Below, piece after piece: positions 23,001 through 31,364 of a DNA stretch of 64,000 bases. This DNA is from an uncultured Rhodoferax sp. (GTDB taxonomy: Bacteria > Pseudomonadota > Gammaproteobacteria > Burkholderiales > Burkholderiaceae_C). The notes beneath the pieces were generated by a model that saw nothing but the letters and a program-made list of their open reading frames with translations, was not told the DNA's origin and made no database searches. Every line of letters starts with the position of its first letter. Positions within the stretch are counted from its first letter, which is position 1. Made by a program: the position numbers and the translations under genes. The stretch spans positions 62,001 to 126,000 of the forward strand of contig NZ_CAMIHB010000005.1 in the NCBI RefSeq assembly GCF_946221635.1, written 5' to 3'.

Positions 23001-24329
23001 TTACTTGTTGGCCTTCTCGAAGCGTTCCAGCAGTTCGTCGCCGCGCTTGACGACGCTGTCCAGGGCTTCCTTGGCCGTTTTCTTGCCCGCCCAGACCTGT
23101 TCGAGTTCTTCGTCCTCGATGGTGCGGATCTGCACATAGTTGCCCAAGCGGATGCCGCGCGACTTGTCGGTCACCTTGCGCACCATCTGCGTCACGGCCA
23201 CATCGGTACCGGGGTTTTCCTTGTAGAAGCCCGACTTTTCGGTCAACTGGAAGGCGGCTGTGGTGATGGGCAGGTAGCCGGTGCGCTTGTGGCTGGCGGA
23301 CTGCACTTCGGGCTGGGAAATGAAGTCAAAGAACTTGGCGATGCCCTTGTACTCCTCGGGCTTCTTGCCGGCCATGACCCAGAGGCTGGCGCCGCCGATG
23401 ACGGTGTTCTGCGGTGCGCCGGGCACGTCCTGGTAGTAGGGCAGGGGCGCCAGGCCGAAGCCGAACTTGGCGTTCTTCTTGACGTTGCCGTAGAAGCCGC
23501 TGGAGGTGGTGATCATGGCGCACTCGCCCGAGACGAAGCTGGCCTCAGGCACATTGCCGCGGCCGCGGTAAACGAACAGGCCCTGCTTGGCCATGTTGGC
23601 CAGGTTCTCGATGTGGCGCACATGCAGGGGGGAGTTGATCTTCAGGCGTGCATCCATGCCGGCCAGGCCGTTTTGCTTGGTGGCGAACTCGACGTTGTGC
23701 CAGGCGGAGAAGCTCTCCAGCTGGGTCCAGCCCTGCCAGGCCAGGGTGATGGGGCACTTGTGGCCGCTGGCCTTGAGCTTGGCGGCCGCCAGGGCGACTT
23801 CGGCCCAGGTGGCGGGTGCTTTGTCGGCATCCAGGCCGGCGGCCTTGAAGGCGTCCTTGTTGTAATAAAAGACGGTGGTGGAGCTGTTGAAGGGAAAGCT
23901 CAGCATCTGGCCGTTGGGGGCGGTGTAGTAGCCGGCCACGGCAGGGATATAGGCCTTGGGGTCGAACTTCTGGCCGGCATCGGCCATGACCTTGCCCACG
24001 GGGACGATGGCGCCCTTGCTGGCCATCATGGTGGCGGTGCCCACTTCGAACACCTGCAGGATGTGGGGCGCATTGCCGGCGCGGAAGGCGGCCACGGCGG
24101 CGGTCATGGATTCGTCGTAGGTGCCCTTGAAGGTCGGAATGATGCGGTATTCCTTCTGGCTGGCGTTGAATTCCTTGGCCAGGTCATTCACCCATTCGCC
24201 GTTCACGGCCGTCATGGAGTGCCACCACTGGATATCGGTCTGGGCCTGTGCGGGCGTGGCCACGGAGAAGGCGGCCGCAGAGACGGCGGCGATCGCCAGC
24301 GCGCGGCGGGTGAGGGTGCTGTGGGTCAT
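23001..24329 (-). CDS. ugpB: Glycerol-3-phosphate ABC transporter, periplasmic binding protein
   Basis: Binds sn-glycerol 3-phosphate or glycerophosphodiesters in the periplasm and hands them to UgpAE. 442 residues: signal peptide (RRALAIAAVSAAAFSVATPAQAQ) and the mature start TDIQWWHSMTAVNGEWVN, characteristic of UgpB; later FNSSTTVFYYNKDAFKAAG and the AWQGWTQLESFSAWHN segment. First gene of the ugpBAECQ operon. The 200-base gap to the divergent oxidoreductase carries a Pho-box-like direct repeat. Confidence 0.95.
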   Translation of the reverse strand: MTHSTLTRRALAIAAVSAAAFSVATPAQAQTDIQWWHSMTAVNGEWVNDLAKEFNASQKEYRIIPTFKGTYDESMTAAVAAFRAGNAPHILQVFEVGTATMMASKGAIVPVGKVMADAGQKFDPKAYIPAVAGYYTAPNGQMLSFPFNSSTTVFYYNKDAFKAAGLDADKAPATWAEVALAAAKLKASGHKCPITLAWQGWTQLESFSAWHNVEFATKQNGLAGMDARLKINSPLHVRHIENLANMAKQGLFVYRGRGNVPEASFVSGECAMITTSSGFYGNVKKNAKFGFGLAPLPYYQDVPGAPQNTVIGGASLWVMAGKKPEEYKGIAKFFDFISQPEVQSASHKRTGYLPITTAAFQLTEKSGFYKENPGTDVAVTQMVRKVTDKSRGIRLGNYVQIRTIEDEELEQVWAGKKTAKEALDSVVKRGDELLERFEKANK

Positions 24330-24374
24330 TGGGGAAGCTCCTGAAATTGAATGGCGCGATGCTAGGTCGGCGGC

Positions 24375-24392
24375 ATGTCAGATTTGTGTCAT
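24375..24392 (+). promoter_or_regulatory. Candidate Pho box in the ugpB/oxidoreductase divergent region
   Basis: Two TGTCA units start 11 bases apart (ATGTCAGATTTGTGTCAT), matching 14 of 18 positions of the E. coli Pho box as I remember it. It reads toward the plus-strand gene, not ugpB, although ugp genes are the classical PhoB targets. Confidence 0.4.
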
Positions 24393-24413
24393 TTCGATTA
24401 AACGCCAGCTCTT

Positions 24414-24429
24414 CTGACCATTTGGTCAG
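24414..24429. promoter_or_regulatory. Perfect inverted repeat CTGACCA-TT-TGGTCAG
   Basis: A 16-base perfect palindrome with a two-base centre, 101 bases before the oxidoreductase start and 85 before ugpB. It has the form of a dimeric repressor site (TetR or GntR size); no regulator gene is adjacent. Confidence 0.5.
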
Positions 24430-24529
24430 GGGTTTCCATTAGAAAAGCCCGTGAATGGAGGGTGCGTTACCATCTAAGACCTACCAAAAAAGGCCTGTTG
24501 GGGGCCCTTGGCAGCAACTACAGACCCTG

Positions 24530-27500
24530 ATGAACGCACCCACCTCGCTCAATCACCTTCTCAGCGCCGCCCACCCGGACGGGCACGCGCAGGAACGCAT
24601 CCGCGAAATTCCCTACAACTACACCTCGTTTTCCGACCGCGAGATCGTCATCCGCCTGCTGGGTTCTCACAGCTGGGAGTTGCTGAACCAATTGCGTGGC
24701 GAGCGCCAGACCGGCCGCTCGGCCCGCATGCTCTATGAGGTGCTGGGTGATGTCTGGGTGGTGCAGCGCAACCCCTACCTGCAGGACGACCTGCTGGACA
24801 ACCCCAAGCGCCGTAGTCAGCTGGTCGATGCCCTGAACCACCGCCTCTCCGAGGTGGAAAAGCGCCGCACGCCCCAGACCGACCCCGAGCGCGATGCCAT
24901 GGTGGGGCAACTGCTGGTGGCCGCGCGTGCGGCCGTCAAGGCGTTTGACGCCGCCTTTGTCGAGGTCGGTGCGCTGCGCAAGAAGACCCAAAAGCTGCTC
25001 TACAAGCTCACGGCCAAGGACAACGTCAAGTTCGATGGCCTCTCCCGCGTGAGCCACGTGACTGACGCGACCGACTGGCGCGTCGAGTACCCCTTCGTGG
25101 TGCTGTGCCCCGATTCGGAAGAGGAAATGGCTGGTCTGGTCAAGGGCTGTATCGACCTGGGCCTGACCATCATCCCGCGTGGGGGCGGCACCGGCTATAC
25201 GGGCGGCGCCATTCCGTTGACCTGGAAGAGCGCGGTCATCAACACCGAGAAGCTTGAAGCCATGACCGAGGTGGAGATGAAGCGACTGCCCGGCCTGGAC
25301 CGCGAGGTCGGTACGGTCTGGAGCGAGGCCGGCGTGGTGACCCAGCGCGTGGCCGATGCCGCCGAGCGCGCGGGTTTTGTGTTTGCCGTGGACCCGACCT
25401 CGGCCGAGGCCTCCTGCATAGGCGGCAACATCGCCATGAATGCGGGCGGCAAGAAGGCTGTGCTGTGGGGCACGGCACTGGACAACCTGGCCAGCTGGCG
25501 CATGGTGACGCCCCAGGCCGAATGGCTGGAGGTGGTGCGCATCAACCACAACATGGGCAAGATCCATGACGTGGACGTGGCCAGCTTCGAGCTGCACTAT
25601 TACAAGGCCGACGGCAAGACACCGCTGCGCACCGAGCGCCTGGACATCCCGGGGGCCACCTTCCGCAAGGAAGGCCTGGGCAAGGACGTGACCGACAAGT
25701 TCCTCAGTGGCCTGCCAGGCATCCAGAAAGAGGGCACGGACGGCCTCATCACCAGCGCCCGCTGGGTGGTGCACAAGATGCCGGCCCATACCCGCACGGT
25801 CTGCCTGGAGTTCTTTGGCAATGCCAAGGACGCCGTGCCCAGCATCGTGGACATCAAGGACTTCATGTTCGCCGAGCAGCGCCGCAGCGGCGTGCTGCTG
25901 GCCGGCTTGGAACATCTGGATGACCGCTACCTCAAGGCCGTGGGCTACGCCACCAAGAGCAAGCGCGGCGGCCTGCCCAAGATGGTGTTGGTCGGTGATA
26001 TCGCTGGTGACAATGCCGATGATGTGGCCCGCGTGACCAGCGAGGTGGTGCGCCTGGCCAACAGCCGCAGCGGCGAGGGCTTTGTGGCCGTGAGCGCCGA
26101 GGCGCGCAAGAAATTCTGGCTGGACCGCAAGCGTACCGCTGCCATCAGTCGCCACACCAACGCCTTCAAGATCAATGAGGACGTGGTGATTCCGCTGCCG
26201 CGCATGGCCGAGTACACCGACGGCATCGAGCGCATCAACATCGAGCTGAGCCTGCAGAACAAGCTGGCCCTGTGCGATGCGCTCACCGAATTCTTCGAGC
26301 GCAGCGACCTGCCCCTGGGCAAGACCGACGACGCCAACGACATCCCCAGTGCCGAATTGCTGGAAGACCGCGTGGCCCAGGCCCTGGCCCTGGTGGCCGA
26401 GGTGCGCGACCAGTGGCAAGGCTGGCTGGACAGCGTGGAAACGCTGTTCCCCCAACTGCAGGACCACAGCCTGCGCGCGAGCTGGAAGACCCAGCTGCGT
26501 GCGCCGCTGCAGGGCATCTTCACGGGGGCCGCGTTCGATGCCATCCTGGCCGAGTGCACGGCCATCCACAAGCGCGTGCTCAAGGGCCGCGTCTGGGTGG
26601 CACTGCACATGCACGCCGGCGACGGCAATGTGCACACCAACATCCCCGTCAACAGCGATGACTACGACATGCTGCAGGCGGCCCATGGCGCAGTCAAACG
26701 CATCATGGCGCTGGCGCGCAGCCTGGACGGCGTGATCTCGGGTGAGCACGGCATCGGCATCACCAAGCTGGAATTCCTGAGCGAAGCCGAGCTGGCCCCC
26801 TTCATCGCCTACAAGGCCAAGGTGGACCCCGAGGGCCGCTTCAACAAGGGTAAGCTGCTACGAAATCAGGAGCTGCCTGCGCAGGAAGGACAAGGGTTTG
26901 CGCCGCATTTGACTGCAGATGGCTCGACCATCTACGCCGACCTGACCAATGCCTACACGCCGTCTTTCGGTCTCATGGGCCACGAGTCGCTGATCATGCA
27001 GCAGAGCGACATTGGCGCCATTGCCGACAGCGTGAAGGACTGCCTGCGCTGCGGCAAGTGCAAGCCGGTGTGCAGCACCCATGTGCCGCGGGCCAACCTG
27101 CTCTACAGCCCGCGCAACAAGATCCTGGCGACCTCGCTGCTGGTGGAGGCCTTCCTCTACGAGGAGCAGACGCGCCGCGGCATCAGTGTCAAGCACTGGG
27201 AAGAGTTCGAGGACGTGGCCGACCATTGCACGGTCTGCCACAAGTGCGAGTCGCCCTGTCCGGTGAAGATCGATTTCGGTGACGTGACGATGAACATGCG
27301 CAACCTGCTGCGCAAGATGGGGCAGAAGAGCTTCCGCCCCGGCAATGCGGCGGCGATGTTCTTCCTCAACGCCACCAACCCCGAGACCATCAAGCTGATG
27401 CGCTCGGCCATGGTGGGCGTGGGCTTCAAGGCCCAGCGCCTGGCCAACCAGGTCTTGCGCCTGGCGGCCAACAAGCAGACCGCCAAACCGCCGGCCACGG

Positions 27501-28456
27501 TGGGCACCGCGCCCATCAAGGAGCAGGTGATCCACTTCATCAACAAGAAGATGCCGGGTGGCTTGCCCAAGAAAACGGCCCGCGCGCTGCTGGATATCGA
27601 AAACCCGGATTACGTGCCCATCATCCGCAACCCCCAGGCCACCACGGCCGAGACCGAGGCGGTGTTCTACTTCCCCGGCTGCGGCTCGGAACGCCTGTTC
27701 AGCCAGGTGGGGCTGGCGACGCAGGCCATGCTTTGGCATGCGGGGGTGCAGACCGTGCTGCCGCCCGGATATCTGTGCTGTGGTTACCCGCAGCGTGGTT
27801 CAGGCCAGTTCGACAAGGCGGAGAAGATGATCACCGACAACCGGGTGTTGTTCCACCGCGTGGCCAACACGCTGAACTACCTGGACATCAAGACGGTGGT
27901 GGTGTCCTGCGGCACCTGTTACGACCAGCTGCAGGGCTATGAGTTCGACAAGATCTTCCCCGGCAGCCGCATCATCGACATCCACGAGTTCCTGCTGGAG
28001 AAGGGCATCACCCTGCCCGCGGGCCAGGGCGGCTTCCTCTACCACGAGCCCTGCCACAACCCCATGAAGCAGGGCGACGCGATGAAGACCGTCAAGGCGC
28101 TCGTGGGCGACCAGGTGCTCAAGAGTGACCGCTGCTGCGGCGAGTCGGGCACGCTGGGCGTGACCCGCCCCGACGTGTCCACCCAGGTGCGCTTCCGCAA
28201 GGAGCAGGAAATCCGCAAGGGTGAGGCCGCGCTGCGCGCCAGCGGCGCCGTGGCCGAAGATGCCAACATCAAGATCCTGACCAGCTGCCCGAGCTGCCTG
28301 CAAGGCCTGAACCGCTATGGCAACGACCTGCAGAACGGTCTGCTGGAAGCCGACTACATCGTGGTGGAAATGGCCAACCAGATTCTGGGACAGGACTGGC
28401 TGCCGAACTATGTGCAGACGGCGAATGCTGGCGGCATCGAGCGCGTGCTGGTCTGA
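24530..28456 (+). CDS. Fused FAD-linked dehydrogenase / Fe-S oxidoreductase (DUF3683 type)
   Basis: 1308 residues. Order: N-terminal DUF3683 region (about 20-180), FAD-binding PCMH domain (IPRGGGTGYTGGAIPL near 215-228), FAD-oxidase C domain with HMHAGDGNVHTN near 692-704, two 4Fe-4S motifs (CLRCGKCKPVC near 837, CTVCHKCESPCP near 900), then cysteine-rich CCG domains (CCGYPQRG, CGTC, CCGESGTLG, CPSC) as in GlpC/LutA/GlcF. Most likely a D-2-hydroxyacid (D-lactate or glycolate class) dehydrogenase feeding electrons to quinone; substrate unproven. A repeat copy encodes the linker at about 776-790. ATG at 24530 chosen. Confidence 0.88.
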   Translation: MNAPTSLNHLLSAAHPDGHAQERIREIPYNYTSFSDREIVIRLLGSHSWELLNQLRGERQTGRSARMLYEVLGDVWVVQRNPYLQDDLLDNPKRRSQLVDALNHRLSEVEKRRTPQTDPERDAMVGQLLVAARAAVKAFDAAFVEVGALRKKTQKLLYKLTAKDNVKFDGLSRVSHVTDATDWRVEYPFVVLCPDSEEEMAGLVKGCIDLGLTIIPRGGGTGYTGGAIPLTWKSAVINTEKLEAMTEVEMKRLPGLDREVGTVWSEAGVVTQRVADAAERAGFVFAVDPTSAEASCIGGNIAMNAGGKKAVLWGTALDNLASWRMVTPQAEWLEVVRINHNMGKIHDVDVASFELHYYKADGKTPLRTERLDIPGATFRKEGLGKDVTDKFLSGLPGIQKEGTDGLITSARWVVHKMPAHTRTVCLEFFGNAKDAVPSIVDIKDFMFAEQRRSGVLLAGLEHLDDRYLKAVGYATKSKRGGLPKMVLVGDIAGDNADDVARVTSEVVRLANSRSGEGFVAVSAEARKKFWLDRKRTAAISRHTNAFKINEDVVIPLPRMAEYTDGIERINIELSLQNKLALCDALTEFFERSDLPLGKTDDANDIPSAELLEDRVAQALALVAEVRDQWQGWLDSVETLFPQLQDHSLRASWKTQLRAPLQGIFTGAAFDAILAECTAIHKRVLKGRVWVALHMHAGDGNVHTNIPVNSDDYDMLQAAHGAVKRIMALARSLDGVISGEHGIGITKLEFLSEAELAPFIAYKAKVDPEGRFNKGKLLRNQELPAQEGQGFAPHLTADGSTIYADLTNAYTPSFGLMGHESLIMQQSDIGAIADSVKDCLRCGKCKPVCSTHVPRANLLYSPRNKILATSLLVEAFLYEEQTRRGISVKHWEEFEDVADHCTVCHKCESPCPVKIDFGDVTMNMRNLLRKMGQKSFRPGNAAAMFFLNATNPETIKLMRSAMVGVGFKAQRLANQVLRLAANKQTAKPPATVGTAPIKEQVIHFINKKMPGGLPKKTARALLDIENPDYVPIIRNPQATTAETEAVFYFPGCGSERLFSQVGLATQAMLWHAGVQTVLPPGYLCCGYPQRGSGQFDKAEKMITDNRVLFHRVANTLNYLDIKTVVVSCGTCYDQLQGYEFDKIFPGSRIIDIHEFLLEKGITLPAGQGGFLYHEPCHNPMKQGDAMKTVKALVGDQVLKSDRCCGESGTLGVTRPDVSTQVRFRKEQEIRKGEAALRASGAVAEDANIKILTSCPSCLQGLNRYGNDLQNGLLEADYIVVEMANQILGQDWLPNYVQTANAGGIERVLV
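26857..26900 (+). repeat. 41-bp core repeat, copy 6 (inside the oxidoreductase gene)
   Basis: GCTACGAAATCAGGAGCTGC, then CTGCGCA, ten variable bases and GGGT. 25 of the first 27 bases equal copy 3. It lies exactly at the junction between the flavin half and the iron-sulfur half and is translated as LRNQELPAQEGQG. Confidence 0.82.
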
Positions 28457-28465
28457 GGAGGGAAT

Positions 28466-28879
28466 GTGGCTGGACTGACGGCAGGCGCACCCACCCCGAC
28501 CGACATCACGGTGCACGGTCAGAGCCGGGTGCTGGAAATCGGCTTCTCGGACGGCGCGCGTTTCCGCATTCCCTTCGAGCTGATGCGCGTCTACTCGCCA
28601 TCGGCCGAGGTGCAGGGCCACGGGCCCGGCCAGGAAACCCTGCAGACCGGCAAGCGGGATGTGGCGCTGGAGGGCTTGGATCCCGTGGGCAACTACGCGG
28701 TGCAGCCGCGCTTTTCCGATGGGCATGACACCGGCATCTACTCCTGGGACTACCTCTACTTTCTGGGTTCCCAGGAGGCACGCCTCTGGCAGGAATACGC
28801 CGACAAGCTGCGGGCCGCTGGCGTGGAGCGCGACGCGCCCATGCCCGCCAAAGGCGGACACAGCTGCGCGGGCCATTAA
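28466..28879 (+). CDS. DUF971 protein (gamma-butyrobetaine hydroxylase-like N-terminal domain)
   Basis: 137 residues, GTG start at 28466 with a strong GAGGAGGG just upstream. The single domain (LEIGFSDGARFRIPFELMRVYSPSAEVQGHG, and YSWDYLYFLG near the end) is the DUF971 fold, also seen at the N-terminus of gamma-butyrobetaine hydroxylases and in Fe-S carrier proteins. It regularly precedes ubiE in betaproteobacteria, which hints at a link to ubiquinone synthesis or iron-sulfur supply; the function is not known to me. Confidence 0.85.
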   Translation: MAGLTAGAPTPTDITVHGQSRVLEIGFSDGARFRIPFELMRVYSPSAEVQGHGPGQETLQTGKRDVALEGLDPVGNYAVQPRFSDGHDTGIYSWDYLYFLGSQEARLWQEYADKLRAAGVERDAPMPAKGGHSCAGH

Positions 28880-28883
28880 AATT

Positions 28884-28936
28884 GCTATTGTTTCAGGAGC
28901 TGTTCGCGCACATCCTGCGGGGGCTAGAGCCATATT
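28884..28936 (+). repeat. 41-bp core repeat, copy 7 (DUF971-ubiE gap)
   Basis: GCTATTGTTTCAGGAGCTGT, then TCGCGCA, ten variable bases and GGGC, continuing TAGAGCC. It fills the gap before ubiE and ends about 13 bases before its ATG, so it forms most of the ubiE leader. Confidence 0.83.
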
Positions 28937-28948
28937 TCCTTCACAACC

Positions 28949-29680
28949 ATGACCAACACCCACTTCGGCTTCAAGACTGTCGATGAGTCGGAAAAAGCGC
29001 GCCACGTTCGCGGTGTGTTCGACTCCGTCGCCCCCAAGTACGACCTGATGAACGATCTCATGTCGGCGGGTCTGCACCGCGCGTGGAAGGCCTACACCGT
29101 GATGGTGGCCAACCTCAAGGAAGGCGATCGCGCCCTGGACATTGCCGGCGGCACCGGTGATCTGGCGCTGGCCTTCTCCAAAAAAGTGGGCAAGACCGGC
29201 CAGGTCGTGCATACCGACATCAACGAAGCCATGCTCTCCACGGGTCGCAACCGCCTGCTCGATGCGGGTGTCATCCTGCCCACCCTGGTCTGCGATGCAG
29301 AGAAGCTGCCTTTCCCGGACAACTACTTCAAGGTGGTCAGCGTGGCCTTTGGCCTGCGCAACATGACGCACAAGGACGTGGCATTGGCAGAAATGCAACG
29401 CGTGCTGCAACCGGGCGGCAAGTTGCTGGTCTTGGAATTTTCCAAGGTGGCGCCGCCTCTGGAAAAAGCCTACGACTGGTACTCTTTCAAGGTCTTGCCG
29501 CGTCTGGGCAAGCTGATCGCCGGAGATGACGCCAGTTACCGCTACCTGGCCGAATCCATCCGCATGCATCCCAGCCAGGAAGAGCTAAAAACCCTAATGC
29601 ACAAAGTGGGCTTTGGACATGTGGACTATCACAACCTGACTGGCGGCATTGCCGCATTGCATGTTGGAATCAAGTGCTGA
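28949..29680 (+). CDS. ubiE: Ubiquinone/menaquinone C-methyltransferase
   Basis: Adds the C-methyl group to the demethylated ring in ubiquinone (and, where present, menaquinone) synthesis. 243 residues; N-terminal THFGFKTVDESEKARHVRGVFDSVA, SAM motif DIAGGTGDLALAF near 64-76, VSVAFGLRNMTHKDVALAEM, and the C-terminal NLTGGIAALHVGIKC. Full length. Part of the DUF971-ubiE-Tim44-ubiJ-ubiB run on the plus strand. Confidence 0.97.
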   Translation: MTNTHFGFKTVDESEKARHVRGVFDSVAPKYDLMNDLMSAGLHRAWKAYTVMVANLKEGDRALDIAGGTGDLALAFSKKVGKTGQVVHTDINEAMLSTGRNRLLDAGVILPTLVCDAEKLPFPDNYFKVVSVAFGLRNMTHKDVALAEMQRVLQPGGKLLVLEFSKVAPPLEKAYDWYSFKVLPRLGKLIAGDDASYRYLAESIRMHPSQEELKTLMHKVGFGHVDYHNLTGGIAALHVGIKC

Positions 29681-29702
29681 GACAACTCATTTTGGAGAAA
29701 AC

Positions 29703-30689
29703 ATGAAATTCTGGGCTTTGGGTTTGGCACTGGTGCTGTCCCTCTCGGGCATCAACGCAGAAGCCGCCAAGCGTCTGGGTGGCGGCAAGTCGTTTGGCAA
29801 GCAGTCGAGCAACGTGACCCAGCGTGAAGCCAGCCCTGCCGCCCCCGCAGCACCCGCCGCGCCGTCGCAGGGCATCAACAACACCGCGGCCAAGCCCGCG
29901 CCTGCAGCCCCTGCGCCGGCCGCTGCACCCAAGCGCCCCTGGGGCGCCATGCTGGGTGGCTTGGCCGCTGGCCTGGGGCTGGCCTGGTTGGCCAACTCCC
30001 TGGGCATGGGGGAGGCGTTTGGCAACATCCTCATGGTCGCGCTGATCGCCATGCTGGCGGTGGCCGCCATCGGCTGGTTCATGCGCCGGCGCCAACCCAC
30101 CGCGGCACAGGCCAGTCCCTTTGCTTTCCAGGGCGCGGGGAATGCCCCGGCCACCGTGGCCAAACCCTACCGTGCCGAAAACGTGGGCAACGACGCCTCG
30201 GCCCGTCCCTGGGAGCGCAGCAGCATGGCCTTCGAGGTGCCGCAGCAACCTCAAGGGGGCTCCATGATCGGTTCGGCCCTGCTGGGGTCGCAGACCTGGG
30301 GCGTTCCGGCCGGTTTCGACACCGAGGGCTTCCTCAAGTCGGCCAAGGCCAATTTCGTCACCCTGCAAGCGGCATGGGACCGTTCCGACATCCCGGCCCT
30401 GCGCGCCATGATGACGGACGACATGCTCAAGGAAATCCGCGCCCAGCTCGCCGAGCGCGAAACCCACACGGGCGCAGGCCCCAACCACACCGATGTGGTG
30501 ATGATCGAGGCACGCCTGCTGGGCATCGAAGAACTGCCCGACGAGTACATGGCCAGCGTGGAGTTCTCCGGCATGATCCGCGAGGAAGCCTCCGCCGGCC
30601 CCAGCCCCTTCCGCGAAGTCTGGAACATGACCAAGGCCAAGTCCGGCCCCAGCGGCTGGCTGGTGGCGGGCGTTCAGGCGCTGCAATAA
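29703..30689 (+). CDS. Tim44-like domain membrane protein
   Basis: 328 residues: signal-like N-terminus (MKFWALGLALVLSLSGINAEA), an Ala/Pro-rich linker (about 40-80), two hydrophobic segments (MLGGLAAGLGLAWLANSLG and ILMVALIAMLAVAAIGWFM), and a C-terminal Tim44-like domain (FLKSAKANFVTLQAAWDRSDIPALRAMMTDDM to the end). Tim44-like domains bind membranes or quinone-site lipids. The place between ubiE and ubiJ suggests a role in the ubiquinone complex, but this is inference. Confidence 0.85.
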   Translation: MKFWALGLALVLSLSGINAEAAKRLGGGKSFGKQSSNVTQREASPAAPAAPAAPSQGINNTAAKPAPAAPAPAAAPKRPWGAMLGGLAAGLGLAWLANSLGMGEAFGNILMVALIAMLAVAAIGWFMRRRQPTAAQASPFAFQGAGNAPATVAKPYRAENVGNDASARPWERSSMAFEVPQQPQGGSMIGSALLGSQTWGVPAGFDTEGFLKSAKANFVTLQAAWDRSDIPALRAMMTDDMLKEIRAQLAERETHTGAGPNHTDVVMIEARLLGIEELPDEYMASVEFSGMIREEASAGPSPFREVWNMTKAKSGPSGWLVAGVQALQ

Positions 30690-30695
30690 AAGAAG

Positions 30696-30800
30696 CCGCT
30701 CCGGCGGACGTGTCTGCCTCAGACACACCGCGGAACCGGCTTCGCCGGACCGCTGGTGTTGCCCCCTGCAAGGAGGCGGCGGCGTAGCCGCCACGGGGGT
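30696..30800. repeat. Array of stem-loops between the Tim44-like gene and ubiJ
   Basis: At least three successive hairpins: GTGTCTG-CCT-CAGACAC (30710-30726), CCGGC-TTC-GCCGG (30736-30748) and GGCGGC-GTA-GCCGCC (30778-30792), the last nested inside CCCCC/GGGGG (30762-30799). No long T run. Resembles GC-rich palindromic intergenic repeats of Comamonadaceae; the function could be transcript stability or partial termination inside the ubi cluster. Confidence 0.65.
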
Positions 30801-30815
30801 GAGCAATAATCCCTT

Positions 30816-31364
30816 ATGGCAACACAGTCCCCTTTTTCTATGCTGGAGGGCTTTCTCAAAGCCCTCCCCACCCCTCCCGCCCCCCCCACCTGGATGGTGG
30901 AGGAAAGCCATCGCCGTGTGGTACTCCTGCTCAACCACGTGCTGCAGCAGGAGCCCCAGGCCATGGAGCGCCTGGCGCGGCAACAAGGCAAGGTGGTGCT
31001 GAGCCAGTGGCAGCAGTTCAGCTTCAAGGTACAAGCCACCCCCGCCGGGCTGCTGGATCTGGCCGCTGCCGAAACACCGGCTGACCTGACCCTGGTGATC
31101 CTGGACGAATCCCCCCTGGCCATTGCACAGACCCTGATGCAGGGCAACAAGCCCAAGGTGCGCATTGAAGGCGATGTGCAGCTTGCGGCCGAGGTGAACT
31201 GGCTGGCCGACCATGTGCGCTGGGATGTGGAGGAAGACCTGTCACGCATCCTGGGTGATGCGCCGGCGCATCTCTTCATGCAGACCGTGCGCACGCTGGC
31301 GCAGGCCCTGCAGACTTTCGTGGGCTCCCGCTCCGCCGCTTCGACCCCGGGCACGGCCGCATGA
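30816..31364 (+). CDS. ubiJ: Ubiquinone biosynthesis accessory factor, UbiJ-like SCP2 protein
   Basis: 182 residues with an SCP2 sterol-carrier-like domain (about 35-125; GKVVLSQWQQFSFKVQATPAGLLDL, IEGDVQLAAEVNWLADHV) and a C-terminal helical region (DLSRILGDAPAHLFMQTVRTLAQAL), the layout of UbiJ, which presents lipid intermediates to the ubiquinone synthesis complex. Lies directly before ubiB with a four-base overlap (ATGA). Similarity to E. coli UbiJ is modest, so the symbol rests partly on position. Confidence 0.8.
   Translation: MATQSPFSMLEGFLKALPTPPAPPTWMVEESHRRVVLLLNHVLQQEPQAMERLARQQGKVVLSQWQQFSFKVQATPAGLLDLAAAETPADLTLVILDESPLAIAQTLMQGNKPKVRIEGDVQLAAEVNWLADHVRWDVEEDLSRILGDAPAHLFMQTVRTLAQALQTFVGSRSAASTPGTAA

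Noticed and set aside
24518..26749. 743-codon minus-strand frame opposite the FAD oxidoreductase
   Set aside because: Antisense shadow of a gene with complete FAD and Fe-S motifs; no ribosome binding site and no conserved domain.
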